A stretch of DNA of 12,632 bases. It comes from Tannerellaceae bacterium (GTDB lineage Bacteria; Bacteroidota; Bacteroidia; Bacteroidales; Tannerellaceae). The stretch spans positions 1-12,632 of the forward strand of contig JAITHO010000120.1 of NCBI GenBank assembly GCA_031279915.1, read 5' to 3'. Shown one piece after another: positions 1-7,545 of this stretch. The translations under genes and the position numbers were made by a program. The notes below the pieces were generated by a model. The model was not told the DNA's origin. It worked only from the letters and a program-made list of their open reading frames with translations, and made no database searches. Numbering within the stretch: the first letter of the stretch is position 1; every line of letters begins with the position of its first letter.

Positions 1-216
1 CAAGACTCCTTGCGGCCGAAACTTTCATGCATTCTGTGCACCAAGAATCCTTGCAGCCGGAAATTTCAAGCATTCTGTGCGCCAAGAATCCTTGCGGCTG
101 AAAATTTCAAGCATTCTGTGCTCCAAGAATCCTTGCGGCGGAAAATTTCAAGGATTCTGCATTGTCAAAATGCTTGCGGCTGGAAATTTCAAGGATTCTG
201 CGTTGTCAAAATGCTT
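1..216. repeat. Tandem array A, 41-42 bp units, about five copies plus a fragment
   Basis: Five head-to-tail units start at 1, 42, 83, 124 and 166, with a sixth truncated at 207-216; lengths are 41, 41, 41, 42 and 41 bp. Each unit opens with CAAGAATCCTTG or a variant, continues with a GCGGC-type block, a near-palindromic GGAAATTTC block, then CAAGCATTCTG or CAAGGATTCTG. In the fourth copy AGAATCCTTG (126-135) is perfectly complementary to CAAGGATTCT (149-158), giving a 10 bp stem with a 13 nt loop; other copies form it with mismatches. There are no unique spacers, so it is not a CRISPR. The array is cut by the window edge on the left, so its real length is unknown. Function is unknown. Confidence 0.93.
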
Positions 217-268
217 TTGTCGGCCCTGACTCTTTGTTTAATGTTCCAAATTCATAATGATTTTTCGA

Positions 269-276
269 TACATTTG
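269..276 (+). promoter_or_regulatory. Bacteroidota-type -7 box upstream of the TPR gene
   Basis: TACATTTG matches the Bacteroides -7 consensus TAnnTTTG and lies 34 bp before the ATG at 311, which implies a leader of roughly 25-30 nt. No good -33 TTTG is found at the usual distance; the nearest TTTG (233-236) is too far upstream. The box alone supports the call, so it is tentative. Confidence 0.42.
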
Positions 277-310
277 TTTGATGTTTTAACGGATCAATGA
301 TGAGATAAAT

Positions 311-2398
311 ATGAAGAGAGTGATATTGGTTTTTATTCTGCAAGTATCTTGCCTGACGGTTCTCGTGGGGCAGCTCAATACCGACAGGGTTCTGTCAATC
401 GGACGTAATGCGTTATATTTTGAGGATTATGTGTTGTCGATACAATATTTCAACCAGGTGATCAAGGCCAAACCTTGGCTTGCCGAACCTTATTATTATC
501 GCGCGGTTGCGAAGATTAATCTTGATGATTATAAGGGAGCGGAGGAGGATTGCTCGCTTTGCATTGCTCGAAATCCCTTTCTGCCTCAGGTATATTTTGC
601 AAGAGGCATTGCGCGGCAAAGTATGGATAATTATGATGGAGCAATTGAGGATTACCGGAATGGATTGGAGCTTAGACGCGAGGACAGGCAGATGCTGGTC
701 AATCAGGCTGTGGCTTTCATCCAGAAAAAAGATTATGAGGGAGCCGAAAAGGTGTTCGACGAACTTATTGAGGCACATCCCAAATATGCCATGAGCTACA
801 TCACGCGGGGGGCAATGTATATGGAAAAGGAGGATACTTTGCTCGCTTTGCAGAACTATGATAAGGCCATTGAACTCGATCCGTATTACGCGCCGGCATA
901 CGGCAATCGGGCCATCGTTTACTATCAAATGAGTAACATGAAAGGCGCTCTGGCCGACCTGAACGAGGCCATACGCTTAAACACTCGCGAGAATGGTTAT
1001 TACATAAATCGCGGACTGGTTCGGTATCACATGAATGATTTGAGGGGAGCGATGGCGGATTATGATCAGGTGATCAGCTTCGACAGCCGCAACCGTATCG
1101 CACGCTTCAATCGCGGACTGCTGCGGTTTCAGGTGGGAGATAACAACCGAGCCCTCGAAGATTTTGACGTACTCATTGAGATTGATCCTCAAAATTATAT
1201 GGCCTACTACAATCGTGCCTTGCTACGACAGGAAACGGGAGACTACGCCGGAGCCGTGCAGGATTTCTCTGTCGTAATCAACCAATATCCCAACTTCATC
1301 CCCGGATATTACAGCAGAGCTGAAGCAAAACGCAAAATGAGAGACAATGCCGGAGCCGACCGAGACGCCTGGACTGCCTACCAAATCGAGGAACGCATGA
1401 CTAAAGAACGACAACAGAATGCGGAGCCAAGGGATTCGTCGGATACTATTGCCGACAAAAATACCCGTGAGGAATCTGACCTAAACATCAATAAGTTTAA
1501 CCGCCTCGTGGTTTATGACAAAGATGAAGAACGGCGGAGCCAGTACCAAAGCGACGTTCGCGGACGGGTGCAGGACCGGAACGTTCGCGTTGACCTCGAA
1601 TCGCAATTCGTATTGACCTTTTATGAGAAGCCTAATGCGGTGAAGAAAATCCATTACAACGACAAGATGGTTGAAGACTACAATGCGCGAAGATTGCTGT
1701 CGCACAAACTCATCTTGACCAACGAAGAAGCGGCGCTAACCGAAGATCAGGTGGCCGCGCACTTCGCATCTATCGACGAATATGCCGCGGCTATCGAAAA
1801 AGATCCGCGAAATGCTAACCTCTACTTCGGGCGAGCCATCGACTTTATGCTCGTGCAAGACTTTGCCGAGGCCATCCGCGATTATAATATGGCCATCGAA
1901 CGAGATTCGAGCTTCGCCATGGCATACTTCAACCGAGCCGTGCTCAGATACAAGCAGCTGGAGTACGAGTTCTCGCAATCGACAACTGCCATAGCCGCCG
2001 AGAGCAATGCCATGACCCTTAACCTCAATCTCTCGAAGCAGGCAACTAACGCGCAAAGCCAAGGGGGAGCGCTTTCCGCCGATTCGCATCGAACCTACGA
2101 GCACGAAATGATAATGCGCGACTACGACCGGGCCATCGCTCTCAATCCGGGATTCATCTACGCTTACTTCAATCGCGGGAACCTGCTCTGCGCCATGCGC
2201 GACTTCCGAGCCGGAATCCTCAACTACAACGAAGCCATTCTGCGAGACCCCGACTTTGCCGAAGCTTACTTCAATCGCGGACTCGCACGACTCTCGCAAG
2301 GCGATGCCAACCGAGGTATCGCCGACCTCAGCAAAGCCGGAGAGCTCGGCATCATCAATGCATACAGCATCATCAAGCGAATGACAAGCGGTAATTAA
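311..2398 (+). CDS. Secreted tetratricopeptide-repeat (TPR) protein
   Basis: A 695-residue protein with an N-terminal signal peptide (Lys-Arg followed by a hydrophobic stretch to about residue 20), so it is probably periplasmic or envelope-facing. Residues ~22-360 are a near-continuous run of about nine TPR helix pairs, seen as recurring patterns such as YYNRALLRQETGDYAGAVQDF and FNRG, with the usual 34-residue spacing. A charged, repeat-poor linker occupies about 363-485. The C-terminal part resumes TPRs at ~485-550 and ~605-680, separated by a Ser/Thr/Ala/Gln-rich insert at about 560-600. TPR solenoids bind partner proteins or peptides; the partner here is not evident. The ATG at 311 is chosen because it starts the signal peptide and follows an A-rich leader and a -7 box. 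It heads a tightly spaced rightward group. Coding-strand composition shifts from G/T-rich at the start to A/C-rich at the end. Confidence 0.9.
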   Translation: MKRVILVFILQVSCLTVLVGQLNTDRVLSIGRNALYFEDYVLSIQYFNQVIKAKPWLAEPYYYRAVAKINLDDYKGAEEDCSLCIARNPFLPQVYFARGIARQSMDNYDGAIEDYRNGLELRREDRQMLVNQAVAFIQKKDYEGAEKVFDELIEAHPKYAMSYITRGAMYMEKEDTLLALQNYDKAIELDPYYAPAYGNRAIVYYQMSNMKGALADLNEAIRLNTRENGYYINRGLVRYHMNDLRGAMADYDQVISFDSRNRIARFNRGLLRFQVGDNNRALEDFDVLIEIDPQNYMAYYNRALLRQETGDYAGAVQDFSVVINQYPNFIPGYYSRAEAKRKMRDNAGADRDAWTAYQIEERMTKERQQNAEPRDSSDTIADKNTREESDLNINKFNRLVVYDKDEERRSQYQSDVRGRVQDRNVRVDLESQFVLTFYEKPNAVKKIHYNDKMVEDYNARRLLSHKLILTNEEAALTEDQVAAHFASIDEYAAAIEKDPRNANLYFGRAIDFMLVQDFAEAIRDYNMAIERDSSFAMAYFNRAVLRYKQLEYEFSQSTTAIAAESNAMTLNLNLSKQATNAQSQGGALSADSHRTYEHEMIMRDYDRAIALNPGFIYAYFNRGNLLCAMRDFRAGILNYNEAILRDPDFAEAYFNRGLARLSQGDANRGIADLSKAGELGIINAYSIIKRMTSGN

Positions 2399-2424
2399 TC
2401 CATTAATCCATCAATCTATCTTGA

Positions 2425-2946
2425 ATGCATAAGAATACTGGAATAATCAGAGATGTAAGGAGGGATGACGCTCCGGCGATTGCGGATATTTATAACTATT
2501 ATATAGAAAACACAATAGTCAGTTTCGAAGAGCTGCCCATAACTCCACAAGAAATGGAAAGTCGGATACTGAAGATCACTTCCAAGTTCCCATACATAAT
2601 CTTTGAGCAAGGCGGCATAGTTGAAGGCTATGCATATCTCTCGACTTGGCGAGAACGAATCTCTTACAGATACGCCGCCGAGCTGGCCATTTATCTCAGG
2701 CACGGAAGCGAAGGACGCGGAATCGGCAGCCTGCTGATGGATCAGCTACTCAGGGAAACCGAAGCGAGCTCCATCCGAGCATTGATTGCATGCATCTCGC
2801 TCCCCAATCCTGCAAGCGTCGCTCTGCATGAAAAGTTCGGCTTCGTAAGAGTTGGACTGTTTCCGGAAGTTGGATACAAAATGAACCAATGGATAGACGT
2901 TGGATTTTGGGAAAAGATCATCGCCGACATCCCTCCCAGATTATAA
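2425..2946 (+). CDS. GNAT N-acetyltransferase, phosphinothricin/methionine-derivative (PAT/MddA-like) type
   Basis: A 173-residue cytoplasmic protein, the normal length for this subgroup. It begins with the typical IRD-x-R-x-DDAPAIADIYN segment (residues ~8-23), has the NTIVSFEELPIT region (29-40), and carries the acetyl-CoA pyrophosphate-binding motif A as EGRGIGSLL at 96-104, preceded by the GYAYLSTWRER strand (68-78) and followed by NPASVALHEKFGF (128-140). Members acetylate the amino group of small amino-acid-like substrates, such as phosphinothricin, methionine sulfoximine or methionine sulfone, using acetyl-CoA; the exact substrate cannot be read from sequence. It starts 26 bp after the TPR gene with no terminator between them, so co-transcription is likely, although a functional link to the TPR protein is not apparent. 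Confidence 0.9.
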   Translation: MHKNTGIIRDVRRDDAPAIADIYNYYIENTIVSFEELPITPQEMESRILKITSKFPYIIFEQGGIVEGYAYLSTWRERISYRYAAELAIYLRHGSEGRGIGSLLMDQLLRETEASSIRALIACISLPNPASVALHEKFGFVRVGLFPEVGYKMNQWIDVGFWEKIIADIPPRL

Positions 2947-2971
2947 AAACCTATCAATATAATTTGCAGCC

Positions 2972-3637
2972 ATGACACAACACCCTATCATCAGCAAGCT
3001 GAAACTATACAGCTACAACGACAAACTCTGCCTCAACGTTCCGGTATATGTAAACGCTTTCGAGGCTATGCCCTTCGACAGCCGCATCGAGAAACCGGCC
3101 TACGATCTGATCTTCGCCTTCATCTTCAGCCTCGAGGAGTTCAGCGATCTGCTTCGACAGATCATCGCCGACAGCCTCCTCCGTCCCGACGGATACCTCT
3201 ACATCGCTTACCCGAAGAAAGGCAACAAGCGCTACGACTGCTACATCGGACGCGACGACTTCTTCGAGCCGGCATGCATCGACGCCGAAGGCTTTGCTCT
3301 GAACAGCCGAATCAAGTTCAACAAAATGGTGGCCTTCGACGAAACTTTCACTTGCATCGGCCTCAAGCATATCGCATCGCCCGCTAAGAAAAGCTCCGCT
3401 CCGAGCCAGTGCATCGCCGACTACGTCGACCGCGTTGCCGACCTGCGAAACCTCTGGAACGAGGCCGACCCTGAAGTCCTATCCCTCTACGACGCCCTCA
3501 CTCCAGGCTATCAGCGCGACTGGGCACGGTTTGTTTACAGCGTTCGCTCCGAAGAAACGCGCATCAAACGACTCGGAGAAATGGCACAAGCCCTCTCCGA
3601 AGGATACAAAAGCATCGACCTGTACCGTCGACGCTGA
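2972..3637 (+). CDS. YdeI/OmdA-like protein with an N-terminal DUF3052-like domain
   Basis: A 221-residue soluble protein with two recognisable parts. Residues ~15-134 resemble the DUF3052 fold: a hydrophobic AYDLIFAFIFSLEEF stretch, then LLRPDGYLYIAYPKKG (69-84), and a closing VAFDETFTCIGLKHI strand (120-134). After a Ser/Ala-rich hinge (~135-145), residues ~170-221 match the C-terminal YdeI/OmdA bacteriocin-protection-type helical region, with W184, the RSEETR-I-RL motif (192-201) and a final EGYKS turn. The same two-part arrangement is common in Bacteroidota proteins annotated as YdeI/OmpD-associated; the biochemical role is unknown. It lies 25 bp after the acetyltransferase gene and is probably the last gene of the group, since a strong terminator follows 34 bp downstream. 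The assignment rests on remembered family patterns. Confidence 0.78.
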   Translation: MTQHPIISKLKLYSYNDKLCLNVPVYVNAFEAMPFDSRIEKPAYDLIFAFIFSLEEFSDLLRQIIADSLLRPDGYLYIAYPKKGNKRYDCYIGRDDFFEPACIDAEGFALNSRIKFNKMVAFDETFTCIGLKHIASPAKKSSAPSQCIADYVDRVADLRNLWNEADPEVLSLYDALTPGYQRDWARFVYSVRSEETRIKRLGEMAQALSEGYKSIDLYRRR

Positions 3638-3670
3638 GAGGGCTCTCCCATCAAACAGTCGTAAAAACAA

Positions 3671-3702
3671 AAAGGCCGTCGTGTATTTCTCCGACGGCCT
3701 TT
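3671..3702. terminator. Two-way intrinsic terminator between convergent genes
   Basis: AAAGGCCGTCG (3671-3681) and CGACGGCCTTT (3692-3702) form a perfect 11 bp stem around a 10 nt loop. T-rich DNA follows on the plus strand and an A-rich run precedes it, giving a U-run on the minus-strand transcript as well. It lies between the YdeI-like gene ending at 3637 and the GH51 gene ending at 3727, so it can serve both. Confidence 0.9.
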
Positions 3703-3726
3703 CTTCTAAAAAATAACCCCAAAAAA

Positions 3727-5286
3727 TTATCCTCCTATTTCCACCATCACCACTGATTTCGGAGGCAAGGTGATTGTAAGCTTGCCGCTGCTCAGTTTGG
3801 CGCCGCTGAAATCTTTGACGCCAACGGTATTCGGACGCTCGAACGAATTATAGTCGTTCAGCTTGGGCGATGTGAGGATTTTGCCCGAAATGTTTTTGCC
3901 GGCCATGCCGCGAAGCTCGCCGTCAACAAGCTGCTCCTTGTTGGGATCGAGGTTGACGAGCGTGATGTGAACTTTGCCGGAAGCGTCTTTGGAGGCCGAG
4001 ATGCTGACGGCGTCGATCTTCCGTCCGCCCACTTCGTACTTGTTGCAGGAGAATTGTACAGGCAGAAGGGTGGCGTCGTGATGCACTTTGTAGAGCCAGT
4101 AAACCCAGTAGGTTGGCGTGAGCGTCATCTTTTCCTTGTCGGTGAGGATGACGGCTTGCAGAACGTTGACGGTTTGGGCGATGTTGGTCATCTTTACCCG
4201 GTCGCAGTGAGCGTTGAAGATGTTCAGGTTAATGCCGGCCACGATGGCGTCTCTCATGGTATTTTGCTGGAAGAGGAATCCCGGATTGGTTCCTGGCTCA
4301 ACGTTGTACCAGGCGCCCCACTCGTCGGGAATGAGTCCAACTCTTTTCATCGGATCGTACTGATCCATGATGCTTGAATGTCGGCTTACGAGTTCCTCCA
4401 TGCGCAGGGTTTTGCTGATGGTTTCGAAATATTCGGCTTCGTCGAATACGGTTGCCGATCCTTTGTCGCCCCAGTTTTTCGGAACCGTGTAGTAGTGTAG
4501 CGAAACGCCTTGCATCTGCCGGGCGGCGTTCTTCATGAGAGTTTCCATCCAGTGGTAATCGCCTTCGTTAGGTCCGCCGGCTATTTTGTAGAGGCGATTG
4601 TCGCCATAGTTGCGGCAGTAGGTGGCGTATCGTTTGTACTGGTCGGTGTAGAACTCGGCGGTCATGTTGCCTCCGCATCCCCAGTTTTCGTTGCCTACGC
4701 CCCAGAAGCGCACCTTCCAGGGTTTGTCGCGGCCATTTTCGCGGCGCAGTTTCGACATCGGGCTCTCGCCGTCGAAGGTTATGTACTCCACCCATTTCGA
4801 CATTTCTTCCACGCTTCCGCTTCCCACGTTGCCGCAGATGTATGGTTCGCAGCCGAGCTGTTCGCAGAGGTCGAGGAACTCGTGGGTGCCGAAGCTATTA
4901 TCTTCGGTGACGCCTCCCCAATGCGTGTTCACCATCTTAGGCCGCTTGTCGCGCGGGCCGATTCCGTCCATCCAGTGATATTCGTCGGCAAAGCATCCGC
5001 CCGGCCAGCGCAGATTCGGGATGCTTATATCCTTCAAAGCCTTCACAACATCGTTACGGATTCCGCGCGTATTCGGGATGGGAGAATCTTCGCCAACCCA
5101 GTATCCGCCATAGATGCAATGACCCAGATGCTCGGAAAAGTGCCCGTAAATATGTTTGCTGATTACATCCTTGCCCTGATCGGCATTAATAGTAAGCTTG
5201 TTTTGAGCCGCGGCGGGCATGCAGGCTAAGGCAATGGCTGCAATGGCTCCGGCCGCCGTTAAGAAATTCCTGATTGTCTTCTTCAT
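3727..5286 (-). CDS. Secreted GH51 alpha-L-arabinofuranosidase
   Basis: A 519-residue enzyme expected to release terminal alpha-L-arabinofuranose from arabinan, arabinoxylan or oligosaccharides by a retaining mechanism. An N-terminal signal peptide ends near the AAAQ at 25-28, placing it in the periplasm or outside. Family landmarks are [16 protein letters not shown] (46-61), [14 protein letters not shown] (92-105), the acid/base glutamate in GVGNENWG (E200) and the nucleophile in DEWGAWY (E322). A beta-sandwich C-terminal domain starts near residue 410 and runs to the end. Both catalytic glutamates are present, so it should be active. Upstream in-frame ATGs exist at 5304 and 5331, but the start at 5286 gives the normal Met-Lys-Lys signal peptide. 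It is transcribed alone, divergent from the DUF6057 gene, with a good Bacteroides promoter match upstream. No SusC/SusD genes accompany it. Confidence 0.95.
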   Translation of the reverse strand: MKKTIRNFLTAAGAIAAIALACMPAAAQNKLTINADQGKDVISKHIYGHFSEHLGHCIYGGYWVGEDSPIPNTRGIRNDVVKALKDISIPNLRWPGGCFADEYHWMDGIGPRDKRPKMVNTHWGGVTEDNSFGTHEFLDLCEQLGCEPYICGNVGSGSVEEMSKWVEYITFDGESPMSKLRRENGRDKPWKVRFWGVGNENWGCGGNMTAEFYTDQYKRYATYCRNYGDNRLYKIAGGPNEGDYHWMETLMKNAARQMQGVSLHYYTVPKNWGDKGSATVFDEAEYFETISKTLRMEELVSRHSSIMDQYDPMKRVGLIPDEWGAWYNVEPGTNPGFLFQQNTMRDAIVAGINLNIFNAHCDRVKMTNIAQTVNVLQAVILTDKEKMTLTPTYWVYWLYKVHHDATLLPVQFSCNKYEVGGRKIDAVSISASKDASGKVHITLVNLDPNKEQLVDGELRGMAGKNISGKILTSPKLNDYNSFERPNTVGVKDFSGAKLSSGKLTITLPPKSVVMVEIGG

Positions 5287-5512
5287 TTGTTGATTATTAA
5301 TCATGGTAAGTAAAATTTTAATAGATAACACCCTAATGAGGCCTGCGGAATAAGTGGCAGGACAAAAGCAAAGATAAATCTTTTAGCCAAACTTCAAAAC
5401 ATGCTCTGAGCAAGCCTTGGAAAATCAAATTATTTGAAGCTCTATTACATGATTTGCAGATTGCGATTAACAATACAACCATTTATTCGAGCCTTCGTCT
5501 ACTTTTTGCCCT
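5287..5512. other. Leader and upstream region of the GH51 gene
   Basis: No gene is seen here. It contains the GH51 promoter (5369-5398), an untranslated leader of about 75 nt, and an AT-rich inverted repeat, TCAAAT-T-ATTTGA, at 5425-5437. That repeat is 27 bp upstream of the -33 element and could be a regulator site, although short AT-rich inverted repeats are common by chance. Confidence 0.4.
5369..5398 (-). promoter_or_regulatory. Bacteroides-type -33/-7 promoter for the GH51 gene
   Basis: On the minus strand TTTG (5398-5395) is followed after 18 bp by TATCTTTG (5376-5369), which matches the Bacteroides primary sigma consensus TTTG...TAnnTTTG with close to the usual spacing. Transcription would start near 5362, leaving a leader of about 75 nt before the ATG at 5286. 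Confidence 0.6.
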
Positions 5513-5760
5513 GAATACACGTGTATCCGCTCTCAGATTTTTTTTCCGGCGCCGGATACACGTGTATCCGCTCCCAGATTTTTTTTTCCGGCGCCGGATA
5601 CACGAATATCCGCTCCCAGATTTTTTTTCCGGCGCCGGATACACGAATATCCGCTCCCAGAATTTTTTTCCGGCGCCGGATACACGTGTATCCGCTCCCA
5701 GAATTTTTTTCTGAGGCCGGATACACGTGTATCCAGCCCCCGGATTTCGTTCCTGAGCCC
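5513..5760. repeat. Tandem array B, six 41-42 bp units with perfect palindromes
   Basis: Units start at 5513, 5554, 5596, 5637, 5678 and 5719 with lengths 41, 42, 41, 41, 41 and 42 bp. Each inner unit consists of the palindrome GGATACACGTGTATCC (or GGATACACGAATATCC), then GCTCCCAG, a tract of 7-9 T after A or AA, then CCGGCGCC. The last block joins the next unit to make CCGGCGCCGG, itself a palindrome. In copies 2 and 5 the first palindrome extends to 18 bp. The order of inner cores is GTG, GTG, GAA, GAA, GTG, GTG. The first and last copies are the most diverged, as expected for an array homogenised by unequal exchange. Length differences in the inner copies come from the T-tract. There are no spacers, so it is not a CRISPR. 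Open frames across it are repeat artefacts. Confidence 0.96.
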
Positions 5761-5810
5761 GGTGAAACAAGGGCTGTCCGCTTCGGTGGCCGCCTCCGAG
5801 CTTTTTTATT

Positions 5811-5818
5811 TATATTTG
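5811..5818 (+). promoter_or_regulatory. -7 box immediately before the DUF6057 gene, possible leaderless transcript
   Basis: TATATTTG matches TAnnTTTG exactly and is separated from the ATG at 5824 by only 5 bp. Since transcription normally begins a few bases after this box, the mRNA would start at or next to the start codon. The -33 element is weak (TTCG at 5782-5785 at most). Confidence 0.5.
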
Positions 5819-5823
5819 CCCGT

Positions 5824-7545
5824 ATGAAAATAAATAAACCACACATTATTACCGCAATCGTTGCCGCCTCCTTCGGCTTTATATATTGCGGATTCCTTAT
5901 GCCCTTCGGCATGATGTTTAAGGAGGAGCTAACGATGTTTACCTACGATTCCGATTACATATTCGCGTATTTTTCTCTTCCTGGCAGTTTGTCGTGCCTG
6001 GCAGGCGATTTTTGCACGCAGTTTTTGTTCGACAGATGGCTTGGGGCGGGGGTGATGGCTCTGTTTGTATCGGCCATCTATGTGCTGTCGGCCTGTGTGC
6101 TGCGGCGGTTCTTCTCGGCCAAGACGGCTGATGCGCTGGCCTTGTTGCCGGCCTGTTTGGAGCTGCTGTCGGCGGGCAATGTATGGTGGTCGCTTGCTAT
6201 GCCGGCGGGATGGATGATGGCTGCGGCTGTGTTTTGCGGTTATTCGATGATAAGGAATAGTCGAGACGGATTGCTTGCGGCGCAGGTTCTGGGCTCGGCG
6301 GCGCTCTATGTGGCTGCGGGCTCGGCGGCTTTTGTGTTCGCTCTGTTAGTTGTGGCTTATGATGCTCGGAAGGGTAGGGGCTATCTGGTACGCGCCGTTG
6401 GCGGGCTGTCGTGGGCGGCATTGGTTTGTTATAAGCTTAACGATTGGGAATGGTATCTGCTCACGCTGCCGCAGGCTTTTGCTTATCCCTACACTGCGCA
6501 GGGGCAGGCTTGGGCGCCGATTGCTCTGTTGGCCTTGGCGGCGATGTCGCATTTGCCTGGGGCGCGGGCTGAATGGTCGCGGGCGGTGCGGGCTGCGGTG
6601 TCGGGTTTGGTGGCGATGGCCTTCGGGCTTATAGCTTTCAAGTTTGCTCCGTATAAGGTGGAGGATGTGCTGCGGATAAGAGATCTGGCAGATAAGGGGC
6701 GATGGGATGCAGTTCAGCAGGAGGGGAGGAGGATGCAAGATCCGGTGGCTGCGAGCTACGTCAACATCGCCCTCTCAGCGCAGGGAACGATGGGCGAGAG
6801 GCTGATGGAGTTCTATCAGCCGGCATCCTCGGGGCTCTTCCTCGAGGTATCGCCGTCGGCAGGATGGTGGACGATATATTTTGCGAGCGATGCATACTTC
6901 CACGTGGGCGATATGATCATGGCTCAGCATGCGGCTATGCTCGGAATGATATTCTCTCCGCGAGAAAGGAGCGCGCGCCTTCTGAAGCGGTTGGCCCAGA
7001 TAAGCATCATCACCGGAGATATACCCGCGGCTATGAAGTTTATAGGCATGCTCGACTGTACGCTCTTCCATCGCAGCGAAGCTCGCCGGCTGAGAGAGCA
7101 AGCCCTCGCCGTCAACGGTCAGCCCGAAATCGACAAGGCTCGGAGGCGCATCCACCACGAAGATATTATCCGCAACTCATGGCCGCCCGTCGAATCCCTC
7201 GAATCTCTCGCCAGAAATCCGGAGAACAGAGAAGCGCGCGACTACCTCTTGGCCTATCATCTCCTAAATAAAAACATCCCCGCCTTCTTCAACTCCTATA
7301 CATTATATTATATACGCACCGGCGAACAACCGCCCAGAGTGTGGGCCGAAGCTCTGCTGATTTATCTCGCCGCCACCAGAGCCACTGCCGAACAAGTGCG
7401 CGAGCTGAACATCGCTCCCGAAACCATGCGAGCCTTTGCCAACTATACCCGAACGCACGAGCAATCGGCCGGCAACTTGCATCTGCTCCAACAACAATTC
7501 TCCGCAAGCTATTGGATTTACTATCACTTTGCCACATTCAAATGA
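5824..7545 (+). CDS. DUF6057-type polytopic membrane protein
   Basis: A 573-residue inner-membrane protein. The N-terminal half (about 8-275) holds roughly eight hydrophobic segments, including 8-30, 73-93, 104-118, 125-140, 150-178, 190-205, 226-242 and 258-274. The C-terminal half (about 280-573) is soluble and helical with TPR-like helix pairs, for example LADKGRWDAVQQEGRRM and ITGDIPAAMKFIGML. The start MKINKPHIITAIV and the FKEEL...DSDYIFAYFSLPGSLSCLAGDF region fit the Bacteroidota DUF6057 family as I remember it; its function is unknown. The open frame extends upstream into tandem array B, but that part translates the repeat and is not accepted; the ATG at 5824 follows a -7 box. Its stop overlaps the next gene's start (ATGA), implying translational coupling. 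The first half is strongly G/T-rich and the last third A/C-rich on the coding strand. Confidence 0.82.
   Translation: MKINKPHIITAIVAASFGFIYCGFLMPFGMMFKEELTMFTYDSDYIFAYFSLPGSLSCLAGDFCTQFLFDRWLGAGVMALFVSAIYVLSACVLRRFFSAKTADALALLPACLELLSAGNVWWSLAMPAGWMMAAAVFCGYSMIRNSRDGLLAAQVLGSAALYVAAGSAAFVFALLVVAYDARKGRGYLVRAVGGLSWAALVCYKLNDWEWYLLTLPQAFAYPYTAQGQAWAPIALLALAAMSHLPGARAEWSRAVRAAVSGLVAMAFGLIAFKFAPYKVEDVLRIRDLADKGRWDAVQQEGRRMQDPVAASYVNIALSAQGTMGERLMEFYQPASSGLFLEVSPSAGWWTIYFASDAYFHVGDMIMAQHAAMLGMIFSPRERSARLLKRLAQISIITGDIPAAMKFIGMLDCTLFHRSEARRLREQALAVNGQPEIDKARRRIHHEDIIRNSWPPVESLESLARNPENREARDYLLAYHLLNKNIPAFFNSYTLYYIRTGEQPPRVWAEALLIYLAATRATAEQVRELNIAPETMRAFANYTRTHEQSAGNLHLLQQQFSASYWIYYHFATFK

Noticed and set aside
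10..300. 96-residue open frame at the left end
   Set aside because: It is mostly translated tandem repeat, and 41 bp units change frame from copy to copy, so the peptide is a repeat artefact.
1736..2299. 187-residue minus-strand open frame inside the TPR gene
   Set aside because: It is antisense to regular TPR codons and shows only their mirrored periodicity.
2957..2965. -7 promoter box before the YdeI-like gene
   Set aside because: TATAATTTG is close to the consensus, but TA is one base out of register with TTTG and no -33 element fits.
4510..5229. 239-residue plus-strand open frame within GH51
   Set aside because: It is the shadow of the GH51 coding sequence, which has intact catalytic motifs on the other strand.
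5513..5760. CRISPR array
   Set aside because: The whole 41-42 bp unit is repeated without unique spacers, and no cas gene is present; the same applies to the arrays at both window ends.
5521..5823. N-terminal extension of the DUF6057 protein
   Set aside because: It translates repeat DNA; the family-like N-terminus and first membrane helix begin at 5824 after a -7 box.
5454..5912. Open frames on both strands through array B, with Arg/Pro/Tyr-rich peptides
   Set aside because: They exist in several frames on both strands because the repeat lacks stops; no start signal or family match.
7341..7541. N-terminal extension of the TolB-like protein
   Set aside because: It lies inside the DUF6057 gene, and a proper lipoprotein signal starts at 7542.
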